This document shows positions 8,086 to 17,120 of a stretch of DNA of 64,000 nucleotides, piece by piece; the stretch's first letter is position 1; every line of letters starts with the position of its first letter. This DNA comes from Cupriavidus laharis (lineage in GTDB: Bacteria; Pseudomonadota; Gammaproteobacteria; Burkholderiales; Burkholderiaceae): assembly GCF_914271435.1 (NCBI RefSeq), contig NZ_CAJZAI010000006.1, forward strand, positions 248,001-312,000, in the 5' to 3' direction. Below the pieces are notes generated by a model. The model was not told where the DNA came from. It saw only the letters and a list, made by a program, of their open reading frames with translations, and ran no database searches. Made by a program: the position numbers and the translations under genes.

Positions 8086-9334
8086 ACAGATCGCACGCAA
8101 TGTGGTCTGGCTGCTTGGCGAGCGCGCCCTTCAGGTCACGATCGGTATCGTTACTGTTGCATTGATCGCGCGTGGCGTAGGCCCGGAAGGTTTCGCCCAC
8201 TTCCAGTACGCGCAGTCCCTTGTCCTCATTGCCTCATCCATCGGACTCATTTGTGGCAGCGAGGTCGTTGTGCCGCGCCTGGTCGCCAACTCTTCACCCG
8301 CGACGCAATACCATCTTCTAGCGCACGTCTTCGGACTAAGGGCGGCTGCCGCCGTGGCAGGCTACCTGCTGCTCCTTGTGGCAATCGTGCTCACCGGCCA
8401 GGATGCCATCACAGTGCACATCGCCGCGATTCTCGGACTGTCTATCCTGCTGCGTGAACCATTCGGCGTAGTTAATGCCTGGATGCAGGCCCACACCGAT
8501 AATCGCGCAGGCGTTACCTTCAGCTTGCTGGCCTTGATGCTGAAAGGCGCATTGATTAGCACCCTCTACCTTTTGCAAACGCACACCGTTCATGAATATG
8601 CGTGGGCCTTTGTGTTCGAATCCGCCCTGCTGGCTGCCCTTCTGGTACGCCACTACCTGCAACGCCGCCCGCGCCAGCCGGTATCGCCCGACCGGGAGCT
8701 AGTTGCCGGTCTGGTCCGAAATGGCTCGGTATTCTGGATTGGCATGATGCTCATGTTCAGTGCCAGGCGCATCGACCAACTCTTGCTCAAACCGCGAGTG
8801 CCGTTGCCCGATCTTGGGGCCTACGCCGCCTGCATGCAAATCCTGGACAACTTTGCGCTGCTCGCCACGATCATCGCCAGCTCCGTCGCGCCACTCGCAA
8901 TTTATGCGCAACCGACGCTGGCCACGGCACGTCGCAATGTGGCGCGCGTCGCGGGCGGCATGGCAGCAATAGGCGCGACTGGTGGTGCAATCATTGCCTT
9001 CAGTGCGCCGTGGATTGTGCATCTCCTCTATGGTGGCCGCTTCGAAGCCACCGTGGCCCTGCTTCGACAAGGCGCCCTTGCAAGCGGCCTGCTCTTCGCT
9101 GACGTAGGCCTATCCCTGTTTGCCATCCACCTGCGCAAGCCAGGCTGGCTGGCCGCAAAAAGCCTGCTCGTGCTGGTTGTCACAGCGGCTGTCGACCTGG
9201 CCACCATTCCTCACTTTGGCGCACAGGGTGCCGTCTTCGGGTATATCGCAGGCAACGCCATGGCAGTAGCGGCAGGCATTGGCTTCCTGCTACTGTACCG
9301 CGGCGAGCCCGCAGCCTCGCCGCGAACCGCATGA
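8078..9334 (+). CDS. Wzx-like oligosaccharide flippase
   Basis: A 418-residue polytopic membrane protein with about 12-14 hydrophobic segments and the N-terminal pattern of the polysaccharide-transporter/MATE-like (MOP) superfamily (RNVVWLLGERALQVTIGIV, then LIARGVGPEGFAHFQYAQSL). Members flip undecaprenyl-PP-linked O-units to the periplasmic face. The start ATG 8078 overlaps the preceding gene by 8 bases; an in-frame ATG at 7991 lies well inside that gene and is rejected. It sits between two GT4 genes and ends with a 4-base ATGA overlap with the next one. It indicates a Wzx-dependent pathway, although no Wzy polymerase was recognised nearby. I leave the symbol empty because Wzx proteins are poorly conserved. 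Confidence 0.82.
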   Translation: MRRQIARNVVWLLGERALQVTIGIVTVALIARGVGPEGFAHFQYAQSLVLIASSIGLICGSEVVVPRLVANSSPATQYHLLAHVFGLRAAAAVAGYLLLLVAIVLTGQDAITVHIAAILGLSILLREPFGVVNAWMQAHTDNRAGVTFSLLALMLKGALISTLYLLQTHTVHEYAWAFVFESALLAALLVRHYLQRRPRQPVSPDRELVAGLVRNGSVFWIGMMLMFSARRIDQLLLKPRVPLPDLGAYAACMQILDNFALLATIIASSVAPLAIYAQPTLATARRNVARVAGGMAAIGATGGAIIAFSAPWIVHLLYGGRFEATVALLRQGALASGLLFADVGLSLFAIHLRKPGWLAAKSLLVLVVTAAVDLATIPHFGAQGAVFGYIAGNAMAVAAGIGFLLLYRGEPAASPRTA

Positions 9335-10419
9335 ACCCGCGTCCGACAATCTGCTTTCTGACCGGCACACTGGATGCACTTGCGGGAGCCGAACGGGTTA
9401 CCGCAGTCATTGCCAACGGACTCGCACGCCGAGGCTGGCAAGTGCGAATACTTTGTCTGTGGGGCCAGAACAGCCAGTACACCCTGGATCCGTCCATCAC
9501 GCTTAATGCCTTGTACCCCGAACGGCCGTCATTCAAATCAAGGTATGCCGCCACCGTACTTGGGATCCGGCGTTACATAAAAGATCATGGCGTTGACGTT
9601 CTCATCGGCGTGGACACGATGCTAGCTCTCTTCACGCTGCCCGCCTGTTTCCGCTTGCCCGTGCGGCAGATCGCATGGGAGCACTGCAATTTTGACCAAG
9701 ACCTGGGACGGCGCAGCCGGCGCCTCGCACGACGGCTGGCGGTGCGATTTTTTGAACAAGTGGTAGTACTGACTGCTCGAGACCGAGCACGCTGGCATGC
9801 GTGCCTGAATCCCGCCAACCCCGTCGAAGTCATCCCCAATCCCCTGCCCTTCAAGCCACCTGAGACAGGCCCGATGGCGGGCTCAAAAACCGTGCTGGCG
9901 GTAGGCCGCCTGACCGAGGCAAAAGGTTTTGACGTCTTGTTGCTTGCTTGGAAACAAGTTGCAATGGCCTACCCGGGCTGGAAGCTGCGCATTGTGGGCG
10001 AAGGTGAGTGCCGGGCTGAGCTGGAACGGCTTCGTGATCAGCTAGAACTGGGCGATTCTGTGACACTGCCTGGTGCAACCAGCCAAATTACGAACGAGTA
10101 CAGCGATGCGGAAATCTTCTGCCTGAGTTCACGTTATGAAGGCTTTGGCATGGTCCTGATCGAGGCCATGGCCTTTGGCCTGCCAGTTGTATCGACAGAT
10201 TGTGAAACCGGGCCACGCGAGATTCTGCAAGACGGCAAGAATGCACTGCTTGCTCCAGTGAACGACAGCGAGGCATTGGCCAAGCGACTTCTGCAACTCG
10301 TTGCAGATGATACCCTGCGTCAACAAATTGCGCTGGGCGGAGCCGCCACTGTGCGTCGCTATATGCCAGACCTGATCCTCGAAAGCTGGGAGCGACTGTT
10401 ACTGGCTCCAAACGCCTGA
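9331..10419 (+). CDS. GT4 glycosyltransferase
   Basis: A 362-residue GT4 enzyme. The N-terminal TGTLDALAGAERVTAVIANGLARRG is the acceptor-side Rossmann motif. The C-terminal half has AVGRLTEAKGFDVLLLAW, LRIVGEGECRAELERL and the EX7E motif in YEGFGMVLIEAMA. Its start overlaps the flippase stop as ATGA, so it is probably translationally coupled. The GRLTEAKGF...GFGMVLIEAMAFGLPVVS layout is common in GalNAc- or hexose-transferring GT4 members, but the exact donor cannot be assigned. It is the last gene before a 188-base gap. Confidence 0.88.
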   Translation: MNPRPTICFLTGTLDALAGAERVTAVIANGLARRGWQVRILCLWGQNSQYTLDPSITLNALYPERPSFKSRYAATVLGIRRYIKDHGVDVLIGVDTMLALFTLPACFRLPVRQIAWEHCNFDQDLGRRSRRLARRLAVRFFEQVVVLTARDRARWHACLNPANPVEVIPNPLPFKPPETGPMAGSKTVLAVGRLTEAKGFDVLLLAWKQVAMAYPGWKLRIVGEGECRAELERLRDQLELGDSVTLPGATSQITNEYSDAEIFCLSSRYEGFGMVLIEAMAFGLPVVSTDCETGPREILQDGKNALLAPVNDSEALAKRLLQLVADDTLRQQIALGGAATVRRYMPDLILESWERLLLAPNA

Positions 10420-10607
10420 CATATCCCGGTATTGGGTCAGATGCACCAATGAAAGCAAAGCAATAGTAACGTCAGCGTATTCATGGGGTTCTGCTAAAAT
10501 CCGCCCGGCCCAACTTAATCCCTTTTGAGCCACGCAGGCAGGGATGCAGAACTACACGACCGACTGTTCATGCAGTGGATTGACCGTCGAAATAGACTGC
10601 GACAAGG

Positions 10608-11828
10608 ATGCGAAATAGTATTTACGAACGTCCAGCTCTGGATATGCCGGGCGGCCAGGAAGGAGCGGCTGCGAGTCCGGAGGAGCGGCGGCTGGACGGC
10701 ACTCATGTTGCATTCGTAGCGAACTCGTGCTGGTCCATCCAACAGTACCGTAGCGGCGTTATACGCGCTTTGCTCGCCCGTGGCGCAAGGGTCAGCATTA
10801 TTGCCCCGCCGGACCGCGCCTCCGATTCTCTCAAAGCGCTTGGTTGCGAATTTCACCCGCTGACCCTGTCCGCAAAGAGCGCCAATCCCCTGGCCGACTG
10901 GAAATGCTTCAGCCAGCTGGCGCGGCTGTACAGGCAGCAAAGGCCCGATTGCATATTCCAGTACACGATCAAGCCCAATATCTATGGTTCGCTGGCAGCT
11001 CGACTAGCCGGCATTCCCTGTGTTGCAGTAACCACAGGGCTTGGCTTCGTCTTCATCAACGACAATCTGGTGGCACGTATAGGTCGCGCGCTCTACCGGG
11101 TGGCCCTGCGCTCGACCCATCAGGTCTGGTTCCTCAATCAGGACGACCGTAGGGAATTCCTGATTCGTAAACTGGTCAGGGAGCAACAGACCTTTGTGCT
11201 CCCCAGCGAGGGGATTGATCTTGACTACTACGCCCCAGGTCAGCGATCGCCCAATGAAGACAGCACCTTTCGATTTCTCTTGATTGCGCGAATGCTATGG
11301 GACAAGGGTGTTGGTGAATACGTTGAGGCGGCGCGCCGCATCTGTGCTGAGCACCCGCACGTCCGGTTCCAATTGCTAGGGCCCGCCGACGTCGAGAATC
11401 CCAGCGCGATTTCACGCGCACAGCTCCTGGCTTGGCAGAGCGAAGGGCTCGTTGAATACCTTGGCACGGCACCGGATGTCAGAGGTGCCATTGCCCAAGC
11501 GGATTGTGTTGTCCTGCCGTCATATCGCGAAGGTGTGCCGCGCACGCTGCTTGAGGCAGCCTCGATGGAAAAGCCAATCGTGGCAACGGACGTACCCGGA
11601 TGCCGTGACGTGGTGCGGGATGGTGTAACTGGGAGGCTTTGCCTGGCGCGCAGCTCCGATGAACTGACAGCGACTTTGCTAGAAGTGTGCCAAAGCGACG
11701 ATGAAACTCTGCGGGAGATGGGCAAGGCCGGAAGGCAGGATGTCGGAGCCCGGTTCGGCGAAGCTCAAATTGTTGATATCTACCTTGAGGCGATAAACCA
11801 GCTCAAACGCCGCAATGGCGGCCGATAG
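10608..11828 (+). CDS. GT4 glycosyltransferase (PglA/WbpU-like type)
   Basis: A 406-residue GT4 enzyme. It shows the signature FQYTIKPNIYGSLAARLAG followed by VTTGLGFVF, seen in a subgroup that adds a HexNAc to undecaprenyl-PP-linked bacillosamine or QuiNAc/FucNAc. It also has LLIARMLWDKGVGEYVEAA and an EX7E-like site EGVPRTLLEAAS, and then VATDVPGCRDVVRDGVTG. Members of this subgroup usually sit next to an initiating transferase. The start is uncertain: ATG 10608 or ATG 10641; the conserved part begins only at about residue 33. A gap of 188 bases precedes it, with a weak TAAAAT box at 10495-10500, so it may have its own promoter. Confidence 0.85.
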   Translation: MRNSIYERPALDMPGGQEGAAASPEERRLDGTHVAFVANSCWSIQQYRSGVIRALLARGARVSIIAPPDRASDSLKALGCEFHPLTLSAKSANPLADWKCFSQLARLYRQQRPDCIFQYTIKPNIYGSLAARLAGIPCVAVTTGLGFVFINDNLVARIGRALYRVALRSTHQVWFLNQDDRREFLIRKLVREQQTFVLPSEGIDLDYYAPGQRSPNEDSTFRFLLIARMLWDKGVGEYVEAARRICAEHPHVRFQLLGPADVENPSAISRAQLLAWQSEGLVEYLGTAPDVRGAIAQADCVVLPSYREGVPRTLLEAASMEKPIVATDVPGCRDVVRDGVTGRLCLARSSDELTATLLEVCQSDDETLREMGKAGRQDVGARFGEAQIVDIYLEAINQLKRRNGGR

Positions 11829-12275
11829 CGTTATTGGCGTGCAGGACGCAGGTGAACGACGACAGTCACGCAGATCGGCACGAAGCGAACAAAAGCCATG
11901 CTGCGACGAACAGAGTCGCAAGTGATGCATTCGACAACCAGACTCATGGTCCGCAATGGCCGAGGTGCACCAATGCCCATGTTGTATCATATCGGACGAG
12001 TCAGCACCGAAGAGGGGCTGACAGCGCGAGACGTCGCAAGGCGAGAGGAACGAAACAGTTTGCCAATATAAGAATACTTTACTCGATCTGGGCACGGACA
12101 GTCAGTCTGCAGGGCCCTCATAAACCCCATGGACACCTGTTCGATCAATAGGCGCAGCGTCGACCAGACAACGTTCTGATACGACGATACGTCGCTCTGA
12201 GCGATTTCAACTCGAACCATAGTGCAGCCCAAGCTTCAATCACGATAGCTCGCGAGCGGCAATTACGCCACCACC
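11829..12275. other. 447-base non-coding stretch at the edge of the acquired cassette
   Basis: No recognisable gene or RNA was found here. A 105-codon open frame from 11834 has no family features, no ribosome-binding site and atypical codon use. The region marks the change from the more G+C-rich glycosyltransferase genes to the Gtr-like cassette, and A+T-rich patches appear near 12055-12080. It may be a decayed junction. Confidence 0.5.
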
Positions 12276-13271
12276 ATGCATATACCAAAGATTGCAGTTC
12301 TCCTACCTTGCTATAACGAAGAAGCAGCGATTGCGAAGGTTGTTCGCGACTTCCGCGATGCACTTCCAGACGCGAACATCTATGTCTACGACAACAACTC
12401 GAAAGACAGAACAGTGGCGGTCGCAAATGATGCTGGGGCGATCGTTCGCACAGAAGCTCAGCAAGGCAAGGGCCATGTCGTGCGCCGTATGTTTCGAGAT
12501 ATTGACGCGGATTTCTACATCATGGCTGACGGCGACGATACGTACGACGCGAGTATTGCGCCGGCCATGCTGCGACTCGCAATCGAGGGGCACAATGATC
12601 TCGTTAACTGTATCCGCCGGGAAACGGAACAAGCTGCGTACCGAGGCGGCCATCGTTTCGGAAATCTACTGCTAACCGGCGTCGTACGCCACATCTTCGG
12701 CGACCGTGTACACGACATGTTGTCGGGCTATAAGGTATTTTCTCGACGATTTGTGAAGTCGTTTCCCGCTCTGTCGCAAGGCTTCGATATCGAAACCGAG
12801 CTGACCGTGCATGCGCTTGAACTGTCGATGCCCGTCGCGCATACCGATGGTGCATATCGCGGTCGTCCTGAAGGGTCGGAAAGCAAGCTGCGGACTTACC
12901 GAGACGGCTGGCGCATCCTAATGCTCATTTTCAAGCTCGTTCGGCATGAGCGGCCTATGTTTTTCTTTGGAGCTCTGGCGGCTCTGCTCGCGTTAGGTTC
13001 GTTGGTTCTCGCTGCGCCCGTGCTCGAGCATTATCTTGCTACTGGACTCGTTCCAAGGCTTCCTACCGCGGTACTTTCGATGGGCCTCATGCTGATGGCA
13101 TTCCTCAGCGTCGTTACGGGCACCGTGCTCGACACTGTCAGTCGGGGACGACGGGAAATTCGCATGCTCTCCTACCTTCAATATCCCTCGTCCTCAATGG
13201 ATGACGTCGCTGCACCTGCAAGCACGGCCCAGGCTGCTGAAATTCTCAACATCTCCCAGCTGAGCCAGTGA
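12276..13271 (+). CDS. GT2 polyprenyl-phosphate glycosyltransferase (GtrB-like)
   Basis: A 331-residue family 2 glycosyltransferase. Residues 5-230 form the GT-A domain: AVLLPCYNEEAAI at the start, then DNNSKDRTV and a metal-binding DGDDTYD at about residue 89. Two C-terminal transmembrane helices follow (FFFGALAALLALGSLVLAA and AVLSMGLMLMAFLSVVTGTVL). This architecture is that of dolichyl/undecaprenyl-phosphate sugar synthases such as GtrB, which load a sugar onto undecaprenyl phosphate on the cytoplasmic side. It overlaps the GtrA-like gene as TGATG. The pair plus the following membrane protein looks like a serotype-conversion cassette. The start ATG 12276 lacks a good ribosome-binding site but fits the motif. 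Confidence 0.85.
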   Translation: MHIPKIAVLLPCYNEEAAIAKVVRDFRDALPDANIYVYDNNSKDRTVAVANDAGAIVRTEAQQGKGHVVRRMFRDIDADFYIMADGDDTYDASIAPAMLRLAIEGHNDLVNCIRRETEQAAYRGGHRFGNLLLTGVVRHIFGDRVHDMLSGYKVFSRRFVKSFPALSQGFDIETELTVHALELSMPVAHTDGAYRGRPEGSESKLRTYRDGWRILMLIFKLVRHERPMFFFGALAALLALGSLVLAAPVLEHYLATGLVPRLPTAVLSMGLMLMAFLSVVTGTVLDTVSRGRREIRMLSYLQYPSSSMDDVAAPASTAQAAEILNISQLSQ

Positions 13272-13669
13272 TGCGCATTCGCGATGACGTCTTTAGTCAG
13301 TTCCTGCGTTTCGGCGTTGTCGGCGTCTTGGGATTCATTGTGAACGCTGGACTGGTCGAAGCCCTCGCCCGCGACGGGCGGCCATTCCTAGCCCAGATGC
13401 TCGCGTTTCCGGTTGCAGCAACGGTAACGTGGTGGCTAAATCGGCGTTACACGTTCGGCGCAAGTGGGCGGGCGATGCATCACGAGTGGTTGCACTATGT
13501 GTTCGCCAACCTCCTTGGTTGGGCTGTCAACAACGGCGTCTATGTTGCACTCGTTTTATGCTTGCCACTCGCGTACAAGCACCCGTCAATTGCCGTGGCA
13601 GCCGGCTCGGTGGCAGGCATGTTCCTGAATTTCGGGGCGTCAAAGCTTTTAGTGTTTCGGCGCAGCTGA
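13271..13669 (+). CDS. gtrA: GtrA-family membrane protein (putative sugar-lipid flippase)
   Basis: A 132-residue protein with four transmembrane segments matching the GtrA/DPMS-flippase family: FLRFGVVGVLGFIVNAGLV, then VAATVTWWLNRRYTF, and the C-terminal MFLNFGASKLLVFR. GtrA is thought to move undecaprenyl-phosphate-linked glucose to the periplasmic side. ATG 13271 overlaps the stop of the preceding GT2 gene, with a GTG just before it as an alternative start. The coupling to a GtrB-type enzyme and a following large membrane protein supports a side-chain glycosylation function. Confidence 0.88.
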   Translation: MRIRDDVFSQFLRFGVVGVLGFIVNAGLVEALARDGRPFLAQMLAFPVAATVTWWLNRRYTFGASGRAMHHEWLHYVFANLLGWAVNNGVYVALVLCLPLAYKHPSIAVAAGSVAGMFLNFGASKLLVFRRS

Positions 13670-13976
13670 TAAGCGGGCGCCAGAATTTGATGACGCCAAC
13701 ATGTTCGGTTCACCGAACCCAGTTCGCATCTTTGCATTTCCTCAATTTCCCTGTTGGCGCTTACACCAACTCAAAATGCTTGTTGACACTCGGTCAACAC
13801 AGGAATGCTGAGGCTTTGCGCCGCTTAAACTGACGCCACATCACTGCAGGCAATATATCAGCAGCAAACTTAGCAACGGCATGAAGAGTTTGCCTGCGCA
13901 ATAGACGTTCTTTTACTCCACGTTTCGTTGTGATGAAACGCAACGGCAACGCATCCAAAAACAAAGACCTCGATCT
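13670..13976. other. 307-base gap with two small palindromes
   Basis: No gene was recognised. Two inverted repeats are visible: GTTGAC-N5-GTCAAC at 13782-13798 and CGTTTC-N8-GAAACG at 13921-13940. The first contains TTGACA, but no matching -10 follows at the right distance. Either may be part of the promoter or operator of the next gene. Confidence 0.4.
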
Positions 13977-15659
13977 ATGTTCAGTTTTGCGAAACAGTTT
14001 GAGTCGATCTTTACACAACGATTCGTCATCGTCACTGGCGCGCTGCTGGCGATGCTAATATTAATCAGAAATGCAGGGCTCTATCCGACTGTGTTCGCGG
14101 ATGAATGGCACTACAGTTTGCTGAGCCGCTTGCAGCACATTGCTGACGCGTCCGATCCCGACTATGTCTATCTCGGCCTGTTCCGTTTGACAAATTATTG
14201 TGGCGACGGCTATCTGGGATGCGCACGAGTGCTGAATGTCGCATTCTTCATGCTAGGCGTGTGCTTCGTCTACTTCTGCGCTAGAAGAGTAGTATCGCAG
14301 GGCCTTGCCGGCATGATCGCGCTTGGGACGATCCTTGCTCCGCTGAACATCTACACGGCGTACTACATGCCGGAAGCGATGTACTTTGGATCATTCTGGC
14401 TGCTCACGTGGTTTGTTTTCACATTCCCGCGCAACAGCCTCTATCAATACGGCATTGGAACTGGCGGGTTAATCGCGCTGCTGGCAATGGTCAAGCCGCA
14501 CGCATTTTTTCTTCTGCCGGGTATCGCTCTCTTTTCGGCCTACCGTTGCTTGTGCGACCGGCCCGATGAGCGCCTACGTCGTGCCGTGATGATTGTTGTG
14601 ATTGTCGTCGTTTCCGCAGTCGTCATAAGGCTAACGCTTGGCGGTGTGATTGCGGGCAAGGCTGGCTTAAGCGTGTTTGGCAATCGGTATGGGTCGATGG
14701 CATCCGATTCGACTGCACTTAAACACGCCATATCGACCGTACTGCTTTCCGCCCATGTGTTCGGTCGCCATGCGCTGGCTCTTGCTGTCATGTTCGGCGT
14801 GCCGATTGCGATGGCGATTCACTGTCTTTCGCCGCGGAACTTCGCTCGTGTCGATGCCAGCGATGAACGGTTTGCAGCCGTCCTCTATCTTACGCTGCTG
14901 CTGGGATCGCTACTCATCGTTACGTCGGTGTTCACCGTGACGGCGGTTGGGAGCGGGCCGTATGAGGTGCTTGAGCGCCTCCACATGCGCTACTACAATT
15001 TTATCTTCCCACTGTTCTTCATCGTTGCAGCGTCGTTTCTCTCCACCCCTGCACCTGACAAGAGCAAGCGACACTGGCGAATCCTCATTGCGACGGCAAT
15101 CGGCATTCTAGCTTGCATTGCGCTCATGAAGCTGTTGGACATTTCCCGGCCAATTAGCGTAGATGGGCCGGAGATCCGGGCCTTCACCTATTCGCCCAGC
15201 CACTTCTGGATCCTTGGCTTGTGTGGAATAACCGCAGTGGCTATGTGGGCCTTTGACAGCAAGCTCGGCGCGCGCATGTTCGTATTTGTATTTTTCCCGC
15301 TCTTCCTGCTGTCCACTGCATGGTCACTAAATCTAGAAATGCGCGGGAGACTGGGCGCCGATACATATGACCATGCAGGCTTGTTTACGCGCCACTATCT
15401 CTCACAGAACGAGTGCGCGCAATTGACGGTTGTCGGCTCTGAACCGGCATCGTTGTTCCGGACGCTATTCTACATCGACAATGCGGCGACTCGGCTCGTG
15501 GAACTGCCCCCAGGTGCACCGCTGACCGCCGCAGCTATTCCGAAAGACACGGAATGGGTGCTTACAATTGGCGAGCATGGCAAGGTGCCTGACACAGCGA
15601 TACGGCCGCACATGGGGGACTTCGCACTTTTTCGGGCCGGGGATCTACGTCGGCCCTGA
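13977..15659 (+). CDS. Polytopic membrane protein, candidate periplasmic (GT-C type) glycosyltransferase
   Basis: A 560-residue protein with roughly ten to eleven hydrophobic segments and a C-terminal soluble part of about 130 residues. After the first transmembrane helix comes FADEWHYSLLSRL; an acidic pair at this place, in the first periplasmic loop, is the usual catalytic site of GT-C enzymes. I recognise no close named family. Its position directly after GtrB- and GtrA-like genes is where the variable serotype-specific transferase (gtrC/gtrX type) stands in O-antigen conversion cassettes, so transfer of the lipid-linked sugar onto the O-antigen is the likely job. This rests on context and topology. 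It could alternatively be a divergent polymerase. Base composition is lower in G+C than the flanks. Confidence 0.65.
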   Translation: MFSFAKQFESIFTQRFVIVTGALLAMLILIRNAGLYPTVFADEWHYSLLSRLQHIADASDPDYVYLGLFRLTNYCGDGYLGCARVLNVAFFMLGVCFVYFCARRVVSQGLAGMIALGTILAPLNIYTAYYMPEAMYFGSFWLLTWFVFTFPRNSLYQYGIGTGGLIALLAMVKPHAFFLLPGIALFSAYRCLCDRPDERLRRAVMIVVIVVVSAVVIRLTLGGVIAGKAGLSVFGNRYGSMASDSTALKHAISTVLLSAHVFGRHALALAVMFGVPIAMAIHCLSPRNFARVDASDERFAAVLYLTLLLGSLLIVTSVFTVTAVGSGPYEVLERLHMRYYNFIFPLFFIVAASFLSTPAPDKSKRHWRILIATAIGILACIALMKLLDISRPISVDGPEIRAFTYSPSHFWILGLCGITAVAMWAFDSKLGARMFVFVFFPLFLLSTAWSLNLEMRGRLGADTYDHAGLFTRHYLSQNECAQLTVVGSEPASLFRTLFYIDNAATRLVELPPGAPLTAAAIPKDTEWVLTIGEHGKVPDTAIRPHMGDFALFRAGDLRRP

Positions 15660-15660
15660 A

Positions 15661-15911
15661 CAGCCGACGATTTCGCGATTGATCAGATTCGGCACGGCCA
15701 CAAAAAGCAGCTAGCCCTCATCCGTCCATATGTAGGTGATGTTCGAGGTAAACATCTGGTTCGGCGCCGCCGGCATGAAGTTGCGTTCCAGCAACTTCGC
15801 CTCCAACCTTCGGCTTGTGCTTCGATACCTGACCCGGTGACGTCGTTTGTGACGAATCCGGCTCTCACTCTCGCCCATATGCCGCCCAACCTGAGTCTTT
15901 CCGGGCGGCAA
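15661..15911 (-). pseudogene. IS3-family transposase (OrfB) relic
   Basis: Translated on the minus strand this stretch reads as the start of an IS3-type DDE transposase. RHKRRHRVR and KLLERNFMPAAPNQMFTSN are followed by ITYIWTDEG, where the first catalytic Asp region (TDITYIWTDEGW in active members) stands. A stop codon (TAG) replaces the Trp, after which LLFVAVPNLINREIVG continues the homology. The first catalytic Asp of D-ITYI is changed to Asn. Both ends are missing and no terminal inverted repeats are visible, so it is a fragment. It ends right against the stop codon of the 560-residue gene and marks a junction between two segments of different composition. Confidence 0.72.
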
Positions 15912-16106
15912 CCCCGCGAAAACGAAGTCCCTCGGTCATTCCCGGCGTGCCATTGGTATCCTTAAACTTTGGAATGAATGGCTCGGCTCAGCACCAGGAG
16001 TTGTTCATCGCTCAGGCGCTGACGCTGCGGATCAATCCAGGCCTACTTCGTAAGAGACTCTTCGCGAAGGACGTCGCTTTTTTTTGCGATTTAAAGCACC
16101 ATAGCT

Positions 16107-17120
16107 ATGAAACTAATAATACAAATACCTTGCTTCAATGAGGCAGAAACATTGGAAGTAGCACTGTCATCTTTGCCACGAAAAATTCATGGGTTTAGGT
16201 CAGTTGAGTGGCTAATCATAGACGACGGAAGTCAGGATAATACAGCAGAGATCGCGAAGGCTCATGGCGTAGATCACATAGTTAGACATCCGCGCAATAA
16301 AGGATTGGCTAGGGCATTTATGACCGGATTGGATGCCTGTCTAAATCTTGGAGCGGATGTGATCGTCAATACTGATGCGGACAATCAATATAACGCCGAA
16401 GACATTCCGGCTCTTGTGATGCCTATTCTTCAGCACCGTGCAGAAGTAGTAATAGGCGCCCGTCCAATATCCACAATTGAACATTTTTCGCCAACCAAAA
16501 AGCTACTTCAAAAAATAGGTAGCTGGGTTGTGCGTGCTGCAAGCAAGACAGATATCCCTGATGCGCCAAGCGGATTTCGCGCAATGAATCGAGCTGCCGC
16601 TCAGCGCTTGATGGTATTTAACGATTATACGTACACCTTGGAGACGATCATTCAGGCGGGCCAGAAGAACATGGCCATTACATCTGTACCGATTAGAGTT
16701 AATGAGGATCTTCGGCCGTCACGTCTCGTAAAGAGTATTCCCTCCTATATTAAGCGCAGCATTGTCACGATTATTAGAATTTTCGCAATATATCGACCGT
16801 TTAGTTTTTTTGGCTCTATAGGGGCTGCGCTTTTTGGAATCGGTTTTCTTATCGGCTTACGTTTCCTATGGTTCTACCTAAACGGGTTTGGCGAAGGGCA
16901 TGTGCAGTCGCTGATCCTGGCGTCGGTCTTATTGGGCTTCGGCTTCCAGGCTCTTCTGGTGGCATTTGTCGCAGATTTATTAGCGGCAAATCGGAAGCTC
17001 TTAGAAGATATAAGATTTAAGGTGGCAAATCTAACAAAGGACAGAGGCATCGAACCGATTGAAGATGGCGACCAAATTAGGGCTGAAGGATCAACAATTC
17101 TTGCGAGAGATTTATCATGA
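16107..17120 (+). CDS. GT2 glycosyltransferase with C-terminal membrane helices
   Basis: A 337-residue family 2 enzyme of the dolichol-phosphate-mannose-synthase type. It has IIQIPCFNEAETL at the N terminus, IIDDGSQDNT, then a DADNQYNAEDIP metal site at about residues 91-94, and two C-terminal transmembrane helices (FFGSIGAALFGIGFLIGL and LASVLLGFGFQALLVAFVADLL). It should make a polyprenyl-phosphate-linked sugar on the cytoplasmic side. Codon use is unlike that of the flanking genes (many ATA, TTA and AGA codons), which suggests transfer from a more A+T-rich donor. The methyltransferase gene starts inside its stop codon (ATGA). It is about 4 kb from another GT2 of the same architecture and is probably not redundant with it. 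Confidence 0.85.
   Translation: MKLIIQIPCFNEAETLEVALSSLPRKIHGFRSVEWLIIDDGSQDNTAEIAKAHGVDHIVRHPRNKGLARAFMTGLDACLNLGADVIVNTDADNQYNAEDIPALVMPILQHRAEVVIGARPISTIEHFSPTKKLLQKIGSWVVRAASKTDIPDAPSGFRAMNRAAAQRLMVFNDYTYTLETIIQAGQKNMAITSVPIRVNEDLRPSRLVKSIPSYIKRSIVTIIRIFAIYRPFSFFGSIGAALFGIGFLIGLRFLWFYLNGFGEGHVQSLILASVLLGFGFQALLVAFVADLLAANRKLLEDIRFKVANLTKDRGIEPIEDGDQIRAEGSTILARDLS

Noticed and set aside
11834..12151. A 105-codon open frame in the gap after the GT4 gene
   Set aside because: No family features, no ribosome-binding site and a TTG start; kept as non-coding.
13977..15659. Calling the 560-residue protein Wzy
   Set aside because: It has the place and first-loop acidic pattern of a Gtr-type transferase; nothing specific to Wzy could be seen.
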